Positions 30,960 through 43,542 of a stretch of DNA of 64,000 nucleotides are shown piece by piece (positions within the stretch are counted from its first letter, which is position 1; the number at the start of each line of letters is the position of its first letter). Below the pieces are notes generated by a model. It saw only the letters and a list, made by a program, of their open reading frames with translations, was not told the DNA's origin and ran no database searches. Both the position numbers and the translations under genes were made by a program. The stretch is from Melampsora larici-populina 98AG31. Taxonomy: Eukaryota; Basidiomycota; Pucciniomycetes; Pucciniales; Melampsoraceae. The stretch is from the NCBI RefSeq assembly GCF_000204055.1, contig NW_006768823.1, positions 69,898-133,897 on the forward strand, in the 5' to 3' direction.

Positions 30960-33685
30960 CATTTTCTATCCCTCTGGTGGTGTCTGGGCTATCTGGTCAT
31001 CTCCAACTATGCAATACATGGGGTTATGAAGTTCATGTACAATTCGTCATCAATCTAAGATATCATGCCAAACCGCCATAAGTCGTTATCAACACCATCA
31101 TGTATTGCCCTCTGCGCCTCCCTTCAATTGCTATCCCGCCCCCCAATGCCTTGAAGTTTTGACACCGGCTCTCACGTTATCAACCTAATTTGCGATCGAT
31201 ATCCTGTGACATTGACGTCATTCAGCCGAATTCACTCAGTAACGCTCCACGCTATCACTTGACCAAGTGGATCCCAAAATGACACCGTGGTGATTTACTC
31301 ATCGTTTTCGCAACTTCTTCAGCTGTGTCAAAACAGTATCCGAGAACCCTTAACGTTGGAATGAGTTATCTCGACTAGGGTGGAGCCAGCAGATCTCTAT
31401 TCAAGCTACCAGACCCAACCAGCACTCCCCTTTGATCATCCCCTGAGGCCGGGTCAAGCGTTTGAGCTCACTAGGCTATTGCCCGCATTTCTAACCTAAC
31501 AGTAGACTTGCGCCCAAGTCATACCAACCTGCTGAGCACCTGAACCCCACTTGAGTCGGTGTTGAGTCAGTGTTGACCTTTCAACACTGAGTCGGGTTGA
31601 GAATTCGAAGGGTGGTGACACCAGAAGCGTTGTGACAGGACCCAGGATTGCCCCTATGTAGGATCTGGATTCCTTTTGAGCTCCCTCGGAACTGCGGTCC
31701 TGCAAAAAAACTAAGAGCCTCCACCAAGGTCCAGGTGCAATTTTCACTAGCTTAACAACAAGCCCGCTGCCAGGTGATTTTTCTCGGCCTTGTCCGCCCC
31801 TGGTACAGGGGGCTGCACATTAAACGACAAACGGAGCGTGACTAATAGCCTCCTTTTGGTGGGCGTTTTTTCACTTCACTTTTTCACCACGAGTCACAAG
31901 TCCATTGGTTCCAAAAAAAGAGTCAGGTGAGCTCTAATGAGTTCTGAAGGAAATGGCCTCTTCAGAATCTTGACAGAGCTCATGATTGTGTCAATTCATT
32001 GAAGCTCCTTATTTTTGGATTTGAAATTTCAAACCCTGAGATTGTCATGTGTACCCTCAGAAAGGCTTGAGAGATGGTCAATTGACTCCCTGTAATGTCT
32101 TTGAACAAACTGGTTACAGTTGTTGCTTGTTTCCCAGCTGGATTCTTGTGAGCTGGCACATTTTGATTCTCTTTTTTTTCTAATAGAAGTTAAGTACAAG
32201 ATGCTGAACTCGTACCAGCCAGTTTCAGAAATCAGATCAAAGCAATATTGAATGAGATAGGATGGATTGTATCCAAAAGTGACCCAAATTTCACTTTTTG
32301 GGGCTATTGGTCACGCCAGAGATGTTGTTTAATGTGCAAGTCCCTCGTGCCTTGGCTTTGGGTTACCGTGAGCTTTTGCACAATTGGACTTGGGTTAAAT
32401 TAGCAATTTTTGCACTTTTGTAAATGTTTTCCAACTTGAGAGTGGATGGCTTCAGGATCAGCGCACCAGTTCATTTAAGCTTGAGCAAGTTACTTTGAGT
32501 TTGAGTGACAGACAATAGGCTGTCACATGTTGACCTGTGTAAACCCATGTCCTCCTGGAATGTCCCATTGAAAGTTTGTTCTGATGTCACTGTGGCACTG
32601 GCAACCAATAGTAGCATGAACTTGTAATAATGGTCTGCCTGCAAGTGTGCAGTCCAACTCCAACCTCACGTGCTATACCGTCCCCTCTTTCAACCTCATC
32701 CTCAGCCACTGAAGCCCATGCAAGCCAAATCTCTACTCTTCCAACCCAACAATTTCACTATCCGTAGGTCTCTGGCCTTGGGTAACTCAACGCTGATGCT
32801 TGTGTGGTGCCATCTTTACAAGATTGAAGAGCTTTACAAAATCTCAATATAGATGACTAGGGATACGGCAAAGAAAATACACAAGGATATATACACATGT
32901 ATGCCCTATTCTAACACCTTTCGCAGATATTGGGTTCAGCAGTTTTTACTACAATTGCTCAAGATCCATAACTTTGAGCATTCATTTCATGTCACCAAGC
33001 TGATGCAAAGCATCCCAAATCTAGAGATGTGCAAGATAAAGCATTATTTGATTGGAAAAAGCCTGAAAATTTTTATGAGACCTCCTTGCATAGTAAGGAA
33101 ATTTCAAGTTTAGAAATACAAGTTTCCATTTCTTTAAAGATATTCTTCTTGAGCTGACAAGCATGCAAGATCAGTAGATGATGTGCATCTACTTTGGTTT
33201 TCAGAGGTGTTGCCCATGACAAGTCTCAGCCAAACCATGTGAGGCTTGACAAGAAGAAACTGTTCTTGTAGTTGATTGGATTGTGCAACAGGTTTCAAAG
33301 CGATAATTAACTCTCATATGAGACGTAAAATGTGAAAAAGCATGAAAAACAAGCCCCATGTTGTTTGTTTTTGATGTCAAAAAAACGGGAAAATGTGCCT
33401 GGTCTCTAGTATTGATACAATAAATTTTCAGTAAATTTACTGTACATGTCTGTAAAGTACAAAATCACAGTATCTGTACATTGTGGTGAGCAGGATCTTT
33501 ACTTGAGCAAAAAAATTATTATGCAGAAAATTGTGTTTTTTGGTCAAAGTCAAATTCTATGTCTTTGGTTTGAAGCTCAAAAATATGTACTTCTGAGCCA
33601 GAAACATAGTTTTTCCTGGTTGTGTGTAGTTGTGAAAACAGAAAAAAAACTATGTCTGGCAAAGTATACACAGCTTCGAGTACTG
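30960..33685. other. Stretch without a supported gene
   Basis: AT-rich with scattered short frames. A local inverted repeat, GTGTTGA...TCAACAC around 31,570-31,585, with repeated TTGAGTC words, lies near 31,550-31,600. No gene, RNA gene or complete element was identified. Confidence 0.45.
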
Positions 33686-34461
33686 TAAGAGCATCCACAG
33701 CTGTGCCGTAAATTCGTACCGTACAGAGCCTTGCACAGATCAGTTAGGGCAGTGTTTGAGGTATAAAAAAACCTTCCACAACCGTAATTCCCTACAGTAC
33801 GGTTAGTAGCATTATTTAGCATGATTTTCTCATATGCTATGAGCAAGTGAGAAAGACTGCAGTTTTCATCACTCAGGGATGATCAAGATTGATCAGAAAT
33901 GATTGATCACCTTTCAACCTTTCAAAAAGTCATGATCACTCAACAGTCATTGTTCTCAAACCTCTTGGCTCTTTCAAGTGCACATCATCTTGGGAATGAA
34001 CAGAATATCATCACCTTTAAAATAGCTACATCATTTTGTTTTCATGCCTTTTGAATAACACAATTGTGACAATTTCATTTGTTCTCAATCCTTTTTTTGA
34101 ATTCCTTGTGATTGGTAACTCGTTATTAACAAAAGGGAATGGGATAATCGGACTTGTCATGTAACGGTACTGACCTATTCGGGTTCTGGTGGTTACTTTC
34201 GTTTGACAGCAATGAGGTCATTGTTTACCACCAGCTGTTTACCGTTCCATCAACCTATTATCCCATTGCGTTTACTTTTGTCGATAACAGTTCTCTTTTA
34301 AACCTTTCTTCGTTATAATTTTAGCGGTAAAGCATATCTAAGAAAAAGAACCCATACAATTCGTTCTCTAAAAGATTCTTTTTCTCTACAAAGAAGAAAG
34401 TTATTAATTTCTCTAGTCAAGAGTCATCACTTTCTCTAATTGAGACCTGTTTACCAGTCAA

Positions 34462-35931
34462 ATGAGTGATGCAGCCTCCTTCGATTTCAACAATGCTAGG
34501 GAAGTGCAAGAGAAGTTGGAAGCCCTTACCAATGCATATATTAATGCAAACGGCTCCGTTAACAAAACAATGCGTTGGGTTCGATCTGAATATTCAAAGA
34601 TTGTTCCCTACAAAGCAAGGAATTGGTACCAACAATGGTCAAAATTCGCTTCAGATCTTATCAAACTGGACGAGAATGAAACTCGGCCCATCCACCAAAA
34701 CGAGGGACCTGTTCCTACAGGCCCGGTTGCTTCAGAAGAAGACCCAGTATTTGTCTTTGATCTGTCTTCAAACCCCACATTTCCACCAGATGACCTTCAA
34801 AGTAACCGCTCCAGAAGATCAAAATCTCCAACGCCAGATGTTAACAAAGATGGAGATCAGGTCCCGATCATGTCTCAGAAACAAATCGACGACACCCAAA
34901 AAGTTAGAAACTTATTGGATCTCCAAGTCCATCCATCTTCTTCTAAAAAAGGGAAAGGAACGAGATCAAAAGAGGATAGTGAAGCCGACTCAGACATATC
35001 AGATTCTGACGATAAACTGGATAAGCAGCAAAAGAAGTGGGACTTCTTTCCTAGAACTACAGAAGGTCCCCAGTCTAAAGAGCATTACACTCCGAGTGCG
35101 AAGAGATTTGCTGCAGCACCAGACGGCTACATCTCTAGTTTATCAGCGGCAGTCAAGAGTTTCAACAATTCTGTCAAACCACCGGATTTTCCTGACAATC
35201 TATCAAAAGAGTTGTTACAAGGAAAATACATCGATCTTTGACGTATCAAAGGGGAATATTTACAATCGAAGAAAGGCATGGCCGCAGCTCTCATGGTCGC
35301 GGGAGGTGATAGGAAGCTTGAACTTCAGAACAAAATGCAGTCTCGAGAACTTAACGACATTCAGGAGTGGTTCTATTACTTTGATATTCTTCAAAAAACG
35401 TACCAGGAAGCCTTTCCCAGTTGCTATAAAGATTTTGTATTATATTCGGAGTTCATTAAAGATCAACATATGTCAGACGGCAGTCCAGCAAATTGGATTT
35501 GCGTGGCGAATTTCGATGCAGCACTTAGAGGAAAGTTTGCGTCGAATAAAGACATATCTTTTGCAGACTGGGCACACCCAAAGCTTTCGACACTCAAGAC
35601 GAGATACATGGAAGGAGCTTATCGTAGTTCAGTTCCGATGGCTTCGACGAGCGGTTCTCAACAAGTGTATAATTGACCATTCAATTCTCAAATCAACAAT
35701 AGACGACGGGCTACGACAATGCCACAAGCTCCTATTAGGAAGTCTCTTAATTCTCCTGCATTTTTTGATGTTGAGCATAAGCATAAAGGAAAATTTGCAA
35801 TTGAGGATCCGGGGGATTCTAAAGAGTTTGAGCAGTTTTGCTATGAGTGGAACTTGTATGAAACTTGCAAGTACGGCGCAAAATGTCGTCGACTCCACAG
35901 ATGTAACGTCAAAGGATGTAAACATGTCTAA
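34462..35931 (+). pseudogene. DIRS-like gag with C-terminal CCCH-type finger
   Basis: One frame of 490 codons runs from the ATG at 34,462 to TAA at 35,931, interrupted by TGA at 35,239 and 35,674. The N-terminal half is helical and then acidic, with SEADSDISDSDDKLDKQQKK. The middle block (LNDIQEWFYYFDILQKTYQE, then DISFADWAHPKLSTLKTRYM) matches the gag of the minus-strand element. The end carries CYEWNLYETCKYGAKCRRLH plus CNVKGCKH, a CCCH-like zinc finger. Role: RNA-binding structural protein of the retroelement particle, by family. Confidence 0.75.
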
Positions 35932-36506
35932 TAATATTTTATCAAATGACAGAAATTTTGCTACAGGGTCGACTTCTTCAGCATTGATCTCTGTAAACAG
36001 TGATATTAGATCGGAAGTGGATCCGGATCAAAAATTTCTGCGCGGTTATATTTGGGATGGGGTAATCCGATGGGTTTTCTCAGGCAATCAAATCGAGTTT
36101 ATATGCAAGACCTTTTCCAGACGCTCCTTCTTTGGAAGAGGACAAAGACGCTGCCTACATTCTGAATCAATACCATCACCTATTCAAGATAAAAACACCT
36201 ATCAATGTTGATAAAATGGAAACACTTTTGGTTAACCATCCGAATCAATTGTTTGTTAAGTCCGTGCTTAAAGGGTTGAGAGTTGGTTTTTGGCCAAGTT
36301 CAGCTCTTCCTTCATCAGATATCATTGAAGGACCAAATCATATAAAGAACGACGAGCATCAAATCATTCTCGAACAACAATGCCAAGAAGAGATAGATAA
36401 AGGAAGGTTCTCAGAAGAGTTTTCTACGTTACTTCTTGGAATGAAAGTTATTCCCCTTTTAATGGTATCCAACAAAAGATTCTTTAAAAATGCGCGTCTG
36501 TTCTAA
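35932..36506 (+). pseudogene. DIRS-like pol N-terminal region
   Basis: The region starts in a frame shifted by one from gag (about 35,920-36,060; DQKFLRGYIWDG). It then needs another shift near 36,060 to continue as SDGFSQAIKSSLYARPFPDA and LLVNHPNQLFVKSVLKGLRV (36,132-36,506). The minus-strand element has the same blocks in one frame (KFKRGYEWD, QPFVKSVILGLKQGFWP), so the frame changes here are mutations. It ends out of frame with the RT. Confidence 0.65.
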
Positions 36507-37857
36507 CATGAGTTCAGGTCGACCATCCCCAAACGATATTATTGACAAAAACAACATTGAAGTCAATTACGATTCACTAAAATCCTTCATCCCCTTTTTA
36601 ATTGATATGAAGAGGGAGTTTGGAGATGTAGTGTTATTTAAATCCGACATTGAGAACGCATTCAGAACGATTCCTCTTCACAAGCAGTATCAAATTTGTC
36701 AAATATATCAGATCAAAAAGAAATTCAGAGCTGATGACATGTTAACTTTTGGTTCTTCAGCGTCCCCTCACATTTGGTGTGGGGTGTTTTCATTAGTACT
36801 ATGGATAGCAGAATTTGTATTCGATATTAAGTATATGAATAATATGATGGATGATGTCTGGGGGGTTTGTTCAGCAAAGCATCTAGTGAATTTCAAGAAT
36901 CATCGTATCCCGACTCCTCAAGCAAAGCTTCTCAATTTATTCGACATTTTAGGTTTTCCATGGGTATGGAAAAAACAACTTCATGGCCCGGTTATTGAAA
37001 TCATAGGTCATGTGGTAGATTCTGAAAAAATGATTTTCTTTTTACATCCGGATAAGAAAGTAAAATTGGTCAAGACTGTTGAAGATTTTGTTTTACAACC
37101 AAGTCATTCTCTGAAAGAATGACAGGAATTGTTAGGTCATGCGTCATGGGCTTGCACATCAATGCCCTGGGGAAGATTCGCCTTACAAAGTTCATATGAA
37201 AAAATTGCTGGGAAAACGGAACGGTTTCTTCATATTCATCTTAATAAAGAGATTCAAAAGGATTTAAGGTGGTTAACAAATTTTTTCAGAGACTCCGATG
37301 CAATTAAGGTCCTCGAAACATCTTGCTGGGGTTTAGTAGACGCGGATTCAGTTTTTTATACAGATGCTTGCATGACAGGTATTGGCATCTGGGAACCAGG
37401 AACTGCTTTAGGTCTGTATTATATTTTACCTCCACCAGAGCGAAACATGTTCTGGGCAGAGCTGTTAGGTGTAATTTCGGCGATTGACGTTGGCATCAAT
37501 AAAGGTTCGAAACGGATCTTTGTGCATTCGGACAACAAATTGGTCGTTGATCTCTTCAGTTCCCACTGTCCTAATCGGATAGTTCGTCCTCTTTTTTGTT
37601 ATAGCATCATTCGCTTATTAGAGGCCAGGGCAGACGTGCGCGTCATGCATGTCTCAGCTGAAAACAATTCATCTGCTGATAAATTATCTCGACAAAAAGT
37701 TCTATTAACAGAACGCTCTTATGATATTCTTTGTCAAGAGATCGGTGCAGCGTCTATTTCGTATTTAAAAATTAATTCATTGTTAGCGTCAGGAGGTTTT
37801 GAAGCGAATTTGTCAATTTTGAATTCCAACATCCAACCATGGGTAGATCTTCAATGA
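36490..37857 (+). pseudogene. DIRS-like reverse transcriptase and RNase H
   Basis: The RT part (36,490-37,122) has MRVCSNMSSGRPSPND, FKSDIENAFRTIPLH with a catalytic Asp, FGSSASPHIW, and YMNNMMDDVWG in place of YxDD. A TGA at 37,120 replaces a Trp present in the minus-strand copy. RNase H continues in the same frame (37,123-37,857) with YTDACMTGIGIWEPG, MFWAELLGVI, VHSDNKLVVDLF and SADKLSRQ. The reading frame is the same as gag. The last codons overlap the recombinase start. Confidence 0.8.
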
Positions 37858-38858
37858 AGAAGTCTGCTATTAAACACATTACATTATCAGATTTACGAAA
37901 ATTAGCAGATGAAGATCGGCGTTCTACAGTTTCAAAACCCACCCTCATCAAATACAAATCCGGTTTTCGAAGCTTTGCGAATTTTTGTCTTTTATTTAAA
38001 CAACCTTTTATTCCCAACATTAGAAACTTATGTGACTTTGCATCTTTCGCTAGTCGTTCTATTTCACCGAGATCTGTCCGAGCCTATTTAGTAGGCATCC
38101 GCCATATATTTAAATTAAATTTTCCTTCGGTTGTTTGTCAAACTCATCATCAGGATGTGAAAGATACTATGAAGTCTTGTATGAAGGCTTGGTCAAAACC
38201 GGTTAAAAGAAAAAATCCACTAACCTTACAACAAATTGAAACAGTCGTAGCTAATTCTTCAAATTCTCATGATGATAAACTGTTTTTAGCCATGTTGGGC
38301 ATAGGATTCGGAGGTTTACATCGTCTTGGAGAATTGACGATCCCAGATTCAAAATTCTTATTTGATGAGAAGAAGATTATCTTACGAGCGACTCTTCAAT
38401 TTTCTTCATGCAAAAAATTCATCCAATATCATCTCCCTTATTCAAAATGTGATTCGACGTTCGTGGGAGCTCCTATCAGCATTCAATCATTCGAAAACAC
38501 AACTGCTTGTCCGGTTACCCTTCTCAAATCTTATTTGCGATCAAGAGATATTCTTTTTATGGCGACGGCAGATCTTTTCATTACATCTTCCGGAATCCCT
38601 CCTTCTTGATCATGGTTTCTTTCCAGATTTCATAAATATTTTGACAAGTCATTTTCGGGTCACTCTTTACGATCAGGAGGTGCAACTGCTTTGGCTCAAG
38701 CTGGAGCTACCATGGATTATATTAAGAGTGCATGCAGGTGGTCATCAGAGGCTTTTCTGATTTACGTTCGTGGACATGTTGCTCTTCGTTTACCGGAAAA
38801 TCAAAACCACGTGATTGGGCATGTGTCGCACGTAGGGGCTAATGTTACATTCATTTAA
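37839..38858 (+). pseudogene. DIRS-like tyrosine recombinase
   Basis: Starts at ATG 37,839 (or 37,854, which overlaps the RNase H stop as ATGA). The N-terminal core-binding domain contains SISPRSVRAYLVGIRHIFK. Catalytic motifs follow in order: GFGGLHRLGEL (Arg), FSGHSLRSGGATALAQAGAT (HxxR), CRWSSEAF, and FLIYVRGHV (Tyr nucleophile). Only one TGA at 38,607 interrupts the frame, which then continues to TAA at 38,858. By family, the enzyme integrates a circular cDNA without making target duplications. Confidence 0.85.
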
Positions 38859-38869
38859 TTGTGAGTCCT

Positions 38870-40560
38870 TGATTATAATTATTATAATCAAAGGTTATTT
38901 CTTTATTTATACTTCATGCTATAAGCATGATAGTTTGGTAATTAATGCCGTTCAGTGTTATTATATCACTGTATTTGATTTTTGGGCAGTACTAATTATT
39001 ATGTTTCTTCCTCTCCTACTTCACCACTCTTTGAATACCCGGATTATAGGCGGGTCGGAGAGGGTGTTTGTTTTGGTTTGGAGAAATTTATCATCCCTAG
39101 GCTATTAGCTTGGGGATTTCGCCCAAAAATGTTACGCTTGTTAAGAAGCATTTTACCTTACGTTCTTTCGTAAGTTTTCTTATCCCCGTTTCCAAAAAAA
39201 AGATCAAAGTCTTGCCAAAAGACTGTTCACTCTGTCCCAATTTCCGTTGGCTTTGAATTGATAATGATACAATGCGAATTGTGATTGAAAGGATGCGGTT
39301 GAACAAGAAGACGTGATTGTGCAATGAAACAATTGAATCTAATGTTTATCCCAATTGCAATTGAAAGTGTAGTTGTAGGAAATTTGGCACAGTGGTTTTG
39401 AAATCATGGGAAAAGCAAGGTACGGAAGGATTTGGGGTGCAAGCCAAAATAGACCATATTTGGCCTATTTTGGCTCACACATAGAGAAATACCTAAGCAA
39501 AGTAAGTGTTTGAGGTAGACGGCTGTGCATGAAACTACCTCAAATATCTGCACGTTGTAGTATTGCTCAACAAGAGCTTTACAACACCTAAGAAGGGATA
39601 ATCTACTACGTGTAATATAGTAGAAGTTGCCTAAAGACTGCCTTCTTCAAAGAAACCAGCACAAGGGCACTTGCTGACCACTTTGTGATTACAGGGAAAA
39701 AGATAAAGGCACCAGAGAAATAAAGCAATACTGTTGTGTAGTATTATTCCCAGTTTTTTTAAGCGCAAAAAGTCCACACACTATGTTATTACTAGCAATA
39801 CTGTTGTTAAGTATTATTCCCAATTTGACTTATAGTCTTTAACACACGTAAATAAATTTCTCCTTGCTTTGAAGGGGCGGATTTAAGTGGTCTTAGTACA
39901 AATATAGTAATTAAATGATGATTTATAACACTACAACAAAGGTATAAGATGCAGAAAAGGGAACAACAATCCCAAAATCATCAAAGAGTATATATATCCA
40001 CATGTAACAACCTCTACAACAGTCAACAGCCTCAAAAACCAGTCAAATCCGCCTAAAGAACCCTAAAAAACATGCAATGACACAATGTAATGATCTTGTT
40101 ACTAATGTATGATGTAATTTTCACAGCCAAAAGTGATCAATGACACAATGATGTAATGTACAGCACTTCTTAAGATGAATACAGATGATTTTTTCCTTGT
40201 AAACTAGCTGAAAACCAATTTTTGAGATTACAAATTTTTTCAGAAGTGATCCAATTTTGATCTACTATAGTGCATCTTGTAGCCCTCGTGATCCTGATCA
40301 TTTATGACACCCATATGACCTATTTCTGATGAGTGATGAGTAAGATATTGAGTTGTGAAGTTAAGGTTTTTGGTGTTACATGTTGACTTGTGACTGTAAA
40401 TTTGAGATTCACACCAATTTCTTATTTGCCTTATAGCTTTTTACATACACCTCCGTTACTAATGATTTAAAGTTTTTACATTATGTAATCCACTCTTCTG
40501 CGTTGAATGAGCTATCTACCAACTTAATCTGACGTCATTTGACATATGTAATTAGCTGAA
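38870..40560. other. AT-rich stretch downstream of the DIRS element
   Basis: No gene supported. It holds hairpins near 38,869, 38,917 (ATGCTATAAGCAT) and 39,105. Two direct copies of AGCAATACTGTTG(T/TA)GTATTATTCCCA lie near 39,725 and 39,793. Confidence 0.45.
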
Positions 40561-40599
40561 ACCTTCATTTTCCACGAAATTCACCCATTTTCTTCACTT

Positions 40600-41880
40600 T
40601 TCACAGCTACTACTCTCTTTTTCTTGCTCATGTAATATGACAGCATCTTCTGTAACCTTAAAAATCCCGGAAAATCCTCTTGGCAACCTTAATTTCCACT
40701 ACTACCACCATTACATATGTAAACTACACGCATAACCCTTGTTTACCAACTTCAAAAAAGTACCTTTCTGCTAATAACTTCTGTTTTCCCTTATCAACCT
40801 TGAAGATTAAAACTGTTACTGTATAATAAAATGTTTTTCTTTTATATTCTAACCTTATAAAACCCATAACCTAATTATAAATAAGCTAAAAACCATTTTC
40901 CAACTTTTACACCTATATTTTCAAATTTTTCTTATCTTTTCTTTTTCTGTCTTTTTGTAATAACTTTGTAAGTAAACTATGTTGATCTTAAGAATAATTT
41001 TGAAATGAGATGACATAATATTGAGCCAATAAGTATACATAAGCCTCTAAGAGCTTCAATTGATCTGAAATCCTGAATTTCAAATTTCCTGCTACACTGA
41101 AGTTTTCTAATAACTTGGTAAAGTAAAGATGATTAATTTTCTTGCTTGTTATCATAAATAGATCACCACAACGTCACAGATTTACCGCACAGCTGTGGAT
41201 GCTCTAAATGGACTCTGTTCCACTCGTGCGTGTTCTGTGAAAAAATCTGCAAGTTGTCTCAAAATACCAAGTTTTGACTTTCAGTGTTGCTCAAAATGGG
41301 TTGACACCCCAACTTGAGAACAAACAGTTCAAAAGGTATCATTTTCATAACAATTGATCAAAATCAAAAAAATAATCATTTGAAGAATCAATTGGATAAC
41401 AATTGATTCAAAAAAAATTGAAAACAATTGATTTGAAAAACATTGATCTGAAAACAAACAATTTAAAAAAAGATGTGAGAACAAACAATTTGACAACATG
41501 GAGACAGAGCTCCCAACTACTGGTCACTGGCAGGTCAGTGCACCCTATGTCCCCAAAATGGTTTCAACAAAACCTCAATTTGGTTTTAGCATAACATTCA
41601 TCTGCTATCAAGATGTTTTGGGTCATGCCACCAAAATTGAGATGATGTCATACAGCATTTTAAATCTGTACAAAACTGCTACTGTATTTCCCCACCAAGA
41701 ATATATAGTTCATTAACCTTTGTGACAGAAATTGACTTAGTTATTGAGGTTTGAAAAAAACATCACGGACAAAAAATACTATTTTTGTACTATACCTAAG
41801 AATTGATTCTGGAATATCTTCCACCTTTATCAATTTCCATACACAGAAAAATTGATATTCATTTTGAAAGTATGTTTCTC
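40600..41880 (+). repeat. Left arm of a large inverted repeat
   Basis: Blocks in this arm recur in reverse complement at 43,400-46,075 in mirrored order. Examples are CCATTACATATGTAAACT (40,710; partner near 45,950), GAGAACAAACAGTT (41,312; partner near 45,500), and TTTCCCCACCAAGAAT (41,688; partner near 43,925). The arms differ by substitutions and by insertions in the right arm. The repeat family was not identified. Confidence 0.7.
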
Positions 41881-41944
41881 CATGTTTTTGTCCCCTAAAG
41901 CCTTCCTGTATGGGCAGTATTTCTATATGTAATTGTGGTGTGTA

Positions 41945-43270
41945 CAGTTGGGTGCGGATAGTTTACATAACAACCCCCGCTAGTTGTGTCTATGTGTGAA
42001 GGTATATCACCTTTACCATCCAAATTCCTGGGAGAACTCTTGATCATCGTTTCTCAAAAAATGAAAACAAGGTGCTTAGAGCCTGTTGAGCGTGCTCGTA
42101 TCATTTGAATGCACAAGGCTGGTCTTTCAGGTACCAAGATATCCAAAAAGCTCCACCATCCTAGGCCAACCGTTTATACAGTAATTTCAGTTCAAGAGAA
42201 CGAATACTTTCTCATCGTCCAAAGCCTCCGGAAGACCCAAAAAACTCACAGATCAAGATCAAAGGAGCCTTGTGAGGAAAGCGAAGAAGGACAGAAGAGC
42301 TCCACTGGCCAACATTGCTTCAAATTTGCCTACTCAAGTTGGTTGCACTACGGTGCGCTCAGAGCTCCACAAACTTTGTTTTCATTTATGTGTAGCTGTA
42401 GCAAAACCTTACCTGACACCTGGTCATATTACTAAGCGACTCAAGTTTGCAAAAAAACAAAAGAACTGGACAGTAGATGATTGGAAGAAAGTGATTTGGA
42501 CTGATGAATCTAGTTTTGAAATTGGGAAGAATTCTCGTCAGGTTCAGGTGTGGCGTAAGGCTGGTGAAAAATACAATAAAGATTGTTTAACCTCAACTTT
42601 CAAAAGCGGACACAGTTCAACAATGATCTGGGGTGCCTTCACTGCAAATTCTCGGCTTGATATGATCTTCATGGAACCCGGAAAGCAAACAGGATCTGAC
42701 TTTGTTAAACAAGTATATGAGGGTAGTTTAGGTCCCTTTCTCAACTCTCCCACCACTCCCTCTGATTTAATCTTGATGGAGGATGGGGCACCTGTTCACA
42801 AATGCAAAGTCACTCAGTCTTGGAGAGATATGCATCCCATCTCGAAGTTAGAATGGCCAGCCAACAGCCCCGATCTCAACCCAATTGGAAATATTTGGTG
42901 AGACATGAAAATGGCCATCTCAACAAAACATCAGCCTCGGACAGTGTCTGAAATGAAGACTGTATTAAATCTTGAATGGAACTCAATGCCAGATAGCAAG
43001 CTGGAATCTCTTGTGGCATCCATGCCCGCCCAGATGCAAGCTGTGATTGAAGCAAAGGGAGGGCATACAAAATGGTGAATATAGTGTTTTTGGGCCTTCT
43101 TTGTTGAGTCATTGAACTCAGAATGTATCCTTAGTTAGAGAAGCATGTCAGCTTTCATAATATACAATTTTATCAGTCTTTGTGATTGGCCATTTTTTAT
43201 ATATTTTTGAATTGCATCTTGTTCTCAGTGGTTAAATCGGGTTGTTATGTAAACTATCCGCACCCAACTG
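41945..43270 (+). mobile_element. Tc1/mariner element
   Basis: A 1,326-bp element with 32-bp inverted ends starting CAGTTGGGTGCGGATAGTTT, matching at both ends by eye, and TA on each side (41,943-41,944 and 43,271-43,272). Length, TIR and TA target are typical of Tc1. It contains one transposase relic on the plus strand. Confidence 0.92.
42061..43077 (+). pseudogene. Tc1-like DD34E transposase, inactive
   Basis: The frame begins MKTRCLEPVERARII, hits TGA at 42,105, and runs through helix-turn-helix sequence (AGLSGTKISKKLHHPRPTVY). It shifts frame near 42,190 and continues open from 42,272. Catalytic motifs are WTDESSFE (first Asp) and LMEDGAPVH (second Asp). Exactly 34 residues later comes SPDLNPIGNIW, where relatives have PIENIW. 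The third catalytic residue, Glu, is thus Gly here. A TGA near 42,899 follows. The enzyme could not be active. Confidence 0.9.
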
Positions 43271-43542
43271 TACATGAGCACTCAACATTTTCATTGATTC
43301 TTGGATTCTAGGCAGAATATGGCAAAGTGTATGGCAGCAAGTTGTGTAAAATACCATTCACATGTATATCAATCAAATTCAGAACAATTTTGGCAATATT
43401 TTCCCTCAAAATTTGTCTTGAGCTGGAAGATATTCCAGAATCAATTCTTGGGTACAGTACAAAAATAGTGTTTTTTGTCCGTATTTTTTTTCAAACCTCA
43501 AAAACTCAGTCAATTTACGTCCCAAAGGTTGATAAACTATAA

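Larger units (their letters stand above)
34130..38860 (+). mobile_element. DIRS-like tyrosine-recombinase retrotransposon
   Basis: The order is gag, zinc finger, RT, RNase H, tyrosine recombinase, all on the plus strand. A recombinase in place of a DDE integrase defines the YR retroelements. Upstream of gag, 34,130-34,275 forms an imperfect inverted repeat (AATGGGATAATCGG near 34,140 against ATTATCCCATT near 34,260). Downstream, 38,869-38,889 is a near-perfect palindrome around TATAATTATTATA. Which of these are the true termini was not resolved. Several stops and frameshifts make this copy defective. Confidence 0.85.
33689..41204. mobile_element. Candidate long element with matching inverted ends and TAA flanks
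   Basis: GAGCATCCACAGCTGTGC starts at 33,689, and its reverse complement ends at 41,204. The match runs about 25 bases with one mismatch, and both sides carry TAA outside. A 3-bp TAA duplication is typical of PIF/Harbinger-type elements. No Harbinger transposase was found inside. The interior holds the DIRS-like element (about 34,130-38,860) and AT-rich sequence. The two ends could instead belong to separate short elements of one family, so the boundary claim is tentative. Confidence 0.4.

Noticed and set aside
34466..36211. 581-codon frame overlapping gag
   Set aside because: Most of it is a shadow of gag; only its end (about 35,920-36,060) matches pol, and this is included in the pol N-terminal entry.
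35239..38609. TGA read as Trp (alternative code)
   Set aside because: RPS16 and the Zn2Cys6 gene end in TGA with full-length products, so TGA is a stop codon here.
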